Shown here piece by piece: positions 62,970 through 64,000 of a stretch of DNA of 64,000 nucleotides (within the stretch, counting starts at the first letter, position 1; every line of letters begins with the position of its first letter). Where the stretch lies: positions 2,046,001 through 2,110,000 of the forward strand of contig NW_026960611.1 in assembly GCF_021018805.1 (NCBI RefSeq), read 5' to 3'. The notes under the pieces were generated by a model. The model was given only the letters and a program-made list of their open reading frames with translations, was not told where the DNA came from and searched no databases. This stretch comes from Prinia subflava (taxonomy: Eukaryota > Chordata > Aves > Passeriformes > Cisticolidae). Both the position numbers and the translations under genes were made by a program.

Positions 62970-64000
62970 TTTCTGTATTTAATAAAAAGGCGTTCCCAAT
63001 AGTTCTTTTAAAGCAATGGACAAGGCATGAGAACATAGCTAATACAATGACAATTACAATGAAAATCCACAGAATTCCTTTAACAAAAGATGCAACCCAT
63101 CCTGTTAATCCCCATTGACCAAAACGGTCATTGACCCAGTCTGGGTTCTTTTCTATTTTTCAGTCCTTCACAAGTTCCCTCAGTTTCTGGATGTTTGAGT
63201 GGATGGATTCTGAGCATGATGAGAGATTGAAGCAGCACATCCCTTTGAAGTCTTGGCATCCGTGTCCGTGGGCGAGCAGCAGAAAATCAGTCACTGCACG
63301 GCTCTGGAGAGATGCATGTCTTGTGGTTTCCTCATCTTTTAAAAGATCGCTCAGGGCAGCAGATGTAGCCTTGGCTTGCTTACTAAGTCAGCACCCTAGG
63401 TGATTTATTTCACCAAGGGCCTTAGCTGCAGCTACTCATGGTAAGAATAGGGAGACAGCAATTCTTTTTGGTTTATTCCAATTCTATAATTTGGGATTGC
63501 AATTTTTATCAAATTCCATATAGGATCTTTTGTGGTGATTTGCTTCACTTTTTTTCCAATTATGTAACAAGGTAATATTTGGCGTGAGGGTAGAAAGTCT
63601 CCCAAGGCTACAGGGACCTCCCTGGAGGTGTGAGGGGATCCCAGCCCACATTCGGTCACCACAGATGAGAAACGTTCCTTTGGGTAGTACTTTGGGATGG
63701 AGAGAGGATACAGATATCACGCGAGTGGTGTAATTGCACCAATCTGGATAGTTATAAGCTTTGTTAATGGGTGATATGTCTTTTCTGCATGTGTTTTTCA
63801 CCTGGTCAATTTGTGGCCCATTATTCTTTGGACGTCTAAAGTAAAATTTGATACAGTATGCTGCTTTGGTGGACCCCAGCAAGTCCAATTTTTGGGGTTC
63901 CTCTAGAGCATTAGGCAACATTTTTGCCCACTCATCCCAAGTATCTACCGCGTTGAGTCTCTTACCTGTGGTGCGGAGGAGCTCTGAATTATAGACGGGC
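62970..64000 (-). pseudogene. env: Element K envelope, cut by the window edge
   Basis: The minus strand shows a surface-subunit end (63484-63921) with YPDWCNYTTRV and GTFLICGDRMWAGIP, equivalent to GIFLICGDRAWSAM in E, then a region equivalent to the fusion peptide, LQSRAVTDFLLLAHGHGC and QDFKGMCCFN (C-X6-CC) near 63300-63210, and a membrane segment near 63070-63010. One stop (about 63387) and other breaks are visible. The family is close to E and I. The start of env lies beyond 64000. Confidence 0.82.

Overview
The window looks like a bird genome, and specifically a gene-poor, repeat-saturated part of one (a sex-limited or pericentromeric region is a reasonable guess, not shown by the sequence). 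Almost all recognisable coding sequence is endogenous retrovirus (ERV): broken gag, protease, reverse transcriptase (RT), RNase H, integrase and env, plus many solo LTRs. Several env fragments carry a C-X6-CC transmembrane motif in a context typical of avian alpharetroviruses, alongside betaretrovirus-like pol genes, a combination usual in avian ERVs. I see no convincing host exon, rRNA, tRNA or CRISPR array. Element letters below are local names.

Layout, left to right. 1-6133: element A (+), a gammaretrovirus-like gag-pro-pol remnant holding three solo LTRs. 6170-9191: element B (-), a second gamma-like family, split by a solo LTR. 9192-14345: element C (-), a relative of A with 3' LTR, an atypical env, and gag-pro; most of pol is deleted. 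14400-29808: element D (-), beta-like gag-pro-pol with a gamma-type env, split by element E. 20447-28597: element E (-), a nearly complete betaretrovirus-like provirus (LTR, gag, dUTPase-protease, pol, env, LTR). 29809-32785: no gene recognised. 32786-39520: a stack of nested insertions: ERVL-like pol G, element P (env end plus R-type LTR), provirus F (LTR, primer binding site, gag, LTR) inside the R LTR, and a 1.6-kb solo LTR (W1) inside the 3' LTR of F. 39521-45769: mostly unassigned sequence with solo LTRs. 45770-49129: element H (-), gag and dUTPase/protease. 49130-55560: element I (-), gag to env plus 3' LTR. 55909-56426: solo LTR. 56986-62590: element J (+), 5' LTR, primer binding site and gag. 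62595-64000: element K (-), LTR and env, running off the window.

Boundaries are unusually well resolved because many LTRs keep target-site duplications (TSDs): AAGG, AATGGA, GAAGGT, GTATTG, GCAATG, CTTACC, CTTTGT, CTTCA, TAGGCC, CCACCA. These give a relative order of insertion: J-type LTRs postdate A and B; E-type LTRs postdate D and I; F postdates P; W1 postdates F; U postdates H.

The most interesting signal is in the J-type LTRs. Their last 50-125 bp is an array of stem-loops with an almost invariant AACAGCAA loop and stems that change on both sides together. The LTR ends exactly at the foot of the last stem, giving a non-standard terminal GA rather than CA. Nothing else suggests a new cellular system; the rest is a dense fossil record of retroviral insertion. 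All homology calls are by eye from motifs, with no database search.
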